Shown: positions 13,257 through 15,002 of the stretch, in pieces
How the letters are laid out: every line of letters begins with the position of its first letter
How positions within the stretch are numbered: position 1 is the stretch's first letter
Assembly: GCA_964475215.1 (NCBI GenBank)
Contig: CAYYVT010000019.1
Coordinates: 1 to 15,002 of the forward strand
DNA from: DATKKG01 sp964475215
GTDB taxonomy: Archaea > Thermoproteota > Nitrososphaeria > Conexivisphaerales > DTJL01
Length of the DNA stretch: 15,002 bases
Direction of reading: 5' to 3'
Made by a program: the position numbers and the translations under genes
Notes under the pieces: model-generated
Database searches by the model: none
What the model was told of the DNA's origin: nothing
The model's input: the letters and a program-made list of their open reading frames with translations, nothing else

Positions 13257-14279
13257 ATGAAAGTGGGCGTCCTCACGGGCGGAGGAGACTGCGCCGGCCT
13301 GAACGCAGTAATTCGGGCCATCGTTCGGCGTTCTGAGGAATACGGATTCGAAGTGGTCGGCATCAGGCGAGGCTGGGCCGGCCTGATAGGGGCCGATTCG
13401 GTGCCCCTGACCTATGACGAAGTCGAGGGATCCTTGTCCCTAGGGGGGACGATGCTGCTTACTTCAAGGACCAATCCCTATTCAAAGGAGGGGGGCCCGG
13501 AAAAGGTCATGGAGAACGTCAGGAGGCTGGGCCTTGACAGCCTGATAGCCATAGGAGGAGAGGATACCCTGGGCGTGGCCCAAAAGCTATCGGAAAGGGG
13601 CCTGAAAGTTGTGGGCGTCCCCAAGACCATAGATAACGACCTCTCCGCTACGGACGTGACTTTCGGGTTTCACACGGCGGTCGATGTGGCGATGGAAGCC
13701 ATCGACAGGGTGAAGTCAACAGGGGAGTCCCATGAAAGGACAATGGTGGTCGAGGTCATGGGCAGGGGGGCCGGTTGGATTGCCACGTACGCGGGGATAG
13801 CCTCGGGGGCTCACGTAATCCTTGTGCCCGAGGAGCCGTTCGACCTTGGCGCCGTCTGCAAGGGCCTTAAGGCTAGGGCCAAGAAGGGGAAGAGGTCATC
13901 CCTCCTCGTGGTGGCGGAAGGAGCGCAGCCCAAGGAGTGGACGAAGGCCGCTGACACCGGGAGGCCGTTGGATCAGTTCGGTCATCCCATCTTGGGCGGA
14001 GTGGGGCACTTCGTGGCTCAAGAGATAGAGAAGAGGACGGGCTTCGAAACGAGGGAGGTCGTGCTGGGCCACATGATCAGGGGAGGTTCCCCCAACGCAT
14101 TCGACAGGGTGCTGGCCACGAGGCTCGGGGTTGCCGCGGTCGATCTGGTCAAATCCCGCAGCTTCGGGAAGATGGTGGCCCTTAGGGGGAATGCAATCGT
14201 CTCGGTGGAGATAAGCGAGGCCATCAAGCCAAAGCTCCTTGACATGCAGCTTTTGGCCGTGGGCAGGGAGTTCGGCTAG
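13257..14279 (+). CDS. pfp: 6-phosphofructokinase of the PFK-A superfamily with PPi-type signature (group III)
   Basis: The 340 residues cover the full single-copy PFK fold: GGGDCAGLN (8-16), IGGEDTLGVA (99-108), PKTIDNDL (122-129) with catalytic Asp126, ERTMVVEVMGR (160-170) and GHMIRGGSP near 272. At the two positions that separate phosphoryl donors, it has Asp103 (GGED, where ATP enzymes have Gly) and Lys123 (PKTIDND, where ATP enzymes have Gly). This combination is known from pyrophosphate-dependent and mixed-substrate group III enzymes such as that of Amycolatopsis. The reaction is fructose-6-phosphate to fructose-1,6-bisphosphate, reversible when PPi is the donor. The aldolase that uses the product lies 67 nt downstream. 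PPi specificity is inferred from these residues. Confidence 0.95.
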   Translation: MKVGVLTGGGDCAGLNAVIRAIVRRSEEYGFEVVGIRRGWAGLIGADSVPLTYDEVEGSLSLGGTMLLTSRTNPYSKEGGPEKVMENVRRLGLDSLIAIGGEDTLGVAQKLSERGLKVVGVPKTIDNDLSATDVTFGFHTAVDVAMEAIDRVKSTGESHERTMVVEVMGRGAGWIATYAGIASGAHVILVPEEPFDLGAVCKGLKARAKKGKRSSLLVVAEGAQPKEWTKAADTGRPLDQFGHPILGGVGHFVAQEIEKRTGFETREVVLGHMIRGGSPNAFDRVLATRLGVAAVDLVKSRSFGKMVALRGNAIVSVEISEAIKPKLLDMQLLAVGREFG

Positions 14280-14313
14280 GCGCCTCCTCGGCGTATGACC
14301 AAGGTTCATCATC

Positions 14314-14322
14314 GTTTATATC
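14314..14322 (+). promoter_or_regulatory. TATA box of the aldolase gene
   Basis: GTTTATATC is centred about 29 nt before ATG 14347, giving a predicted leader of about 3 nt. The aldolase thus has its own promoter although it directly follows the phosphofructokinase gene. Confidence 0.65.
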
Positions 14323-14346
14323 ACAGCGGCGCTGATTCCGCATCTC

Positions 14347-15002
14347 ATGGCACGGACGAGGATGGATGCCTTTCTGACCAACGGGAGGAGCGTGCTGCTT
14401 GCCTACGATCAGGGCCTGGAGCATGGACCATCTTTGGACTTCGACGACAGGAACATTGATCCTTCGTTCATCATGGAAACTGCCGTGAAGGGTGGCTTCA
14501 ATGGGATCATCTTCCAGAAGGGACTCGCCGAACGATATTATGACGGAAGGCTCCCTCTAATCGTCAAGCTCAACGGTCGGACGAACGTCCCCAAGGGGGA
14601 GCCAATATCAAGGCAGGTCTGTTCAGTCGAGTTCGCCGTCTCGCTCGGGGCCAAGGCGGTCGGCTACACGATCTATCTGGGAAGCTCGTTCGAATCAGAG
14701 ATGTTCGCTGAGTTTGGAAGGATTCAGGAGCAGGCGCACGAGAAGGGGCTGGCTGCCATAGCGTGGGTCTACCCTCGTGGGGCAGCCGTACAGAACGATA
14801 CCTCCAAGGAGATCGTCGCATATGCGGCGAGGGCCGCACTCGAACTCGGGGCTGATGCCGCCAAGATCAAGTACACAGGCGATAGCGAATCATTCTCCTG
14901 GGCAGTGAAGGCTGCTGGAAGGATGCCGGTGTTCATGTCGGGAGGGCCGAAGGCTCCCGATGACGCCACCTTCCTTGCCCAAGTGGAAGGGGCTATTACG
15001 GC
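14347..15002 (+). CDS. fba: Archaeal-type class I fructose-1,6-bisphosphate aldolase (DhnA family), 3' end outside the window
   Basis: The frame is open from ATG 14347 to the right edge, about 218 residues of an enzyme usually near 260-280. It has LLAYDQGLEHGP (17-28), KLNGRTNVPKG near 80-90, IAWVYPRGAA near 140-149 with the conserved Trp and Tyr, and DAAKIKYTGD near 172-181, where the second Lys of AKIK fits the Schiff-base lysine. MSGGPK near 200 is part of the phosphate-binding site. The enzyme cleaves fructose-1,6-bisphosphate to dihydroxyacetone phosphate and glyceraldehyde-3-phosphate, or runs in reverse in gluconeogenesis. Its place after a PPi-type PFK joins two consecutive steps. DhnA-family enzymes can also be transaldolase-like (LsrF, ADH synthase); the glycolytic neighbour and motifs favour FBP aldolase. 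Confidence 0.93.
   Translation, partial: MARTRMDAFLTNGRSVLLAYDQGLEHGPSLDFDDRNIDPSFIMETAVKGGFNGIIFQKGLAERYYDGRLPLIVKLNGRTNVPKGEPISRQVCSVEFAVSLGAKAVGYTIYLGSSFESEMFAEFGRIQEQAHEKGLAAIAWVYPRGAAVQNDTSKEIVAYAARAALELGADAAKIKYTGDSESFSWAVKAAGRMPVFMSGGPKAPDDATFLAQVEGAIT

Overview
The window comes from an archaeon. Nearly every transcription unit starts with a TATA-like box (TTTAAAT, TTTATAT, TTATAT, TTTAAAA) whose centre lies about 26 to 36 nt from the chosen start codon, so mRNAs are mostly leaderless or nearly so. There are also archaeal-type winged-helix regulators, a KaiC/GvpD-like ATPase and an archaeal-type class I fructose-bisphosphate aldolase. Base composition is moderately GC-rich and GTG/TTG starts are common. 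A TACK-type heterotroph (Thaumarchaeota/Bathyarchaeota-like) is my best guess, but lineage cannot be fixed from the window alone.

Layout. 3-110: the tail of a gene entering from the left, then a hairpin/pyrimidine-tract terminator. 238-1335 (+): a secreted spherulin-4/GH135-type glycosidase. 1406-3553 (-): a GlmU-like left-handed beta-helix protein, a small winged-helix regulator and a PIG-L/LmbE deacetylase. 3672-5091 (-): a tandem KaiC-like ATPase whose 5' end is out of frame at a run of four G. 5262-9992 (+): a tight four-gene operon of TPR-like protein, PelF-like glycosyltransferase, GalE/PelX-like UDP-sugar 4-epimerase and a 12-TM PelG-like exporter. 10054-10983 (+): an MBL-fold hydrolase. 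11111-12726 (-): an HtrA protease behind a winged-helix regulator. 12911-15002 (+): a YciI-like protein, a PPi-signature phosphofructokinase and the start of an FBP aldolase.

The main find is the 5262-9992 operon, which looks like an archaeal version of the bacterial Pel exopolysaccharide machinery: synthase PelF, exporter PelG and a UDP-GlcNAc/UDP-GalNAc epimerase like PelX. Within 5 kb lie a GH135 protein, a deacetylase and a GlmU-like protein. This gene set parallels both Pel and the fungal galactosaminogalactan cluster (GT4, UDP-hexose epimerase, Sph3, deacetylase). Inferred model: UDP-GlcNAc is epimerised to UDP-GalNAc, polymerised and exported by the PelF/PelG pair, and trimmed outside by the spherulin-type enzyme. 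No PelD-like c-di-GMP receptor, PelA, PelB or PelC is visible, as might be expected for a cell without an outer membrane. The divergently transcribed KaiC-like ATPase, the TPR protein and the winged-helix protein are candidate regulatory or assembly parts.

The right end is central carbon metabolism (PFK and aldolase, adjacent steps of the Embden-Meyerhof pathway). No tRNA, rRNA, CRISPR array, insertion sequence or gene-free stretch longer than about 300 nt is visible.
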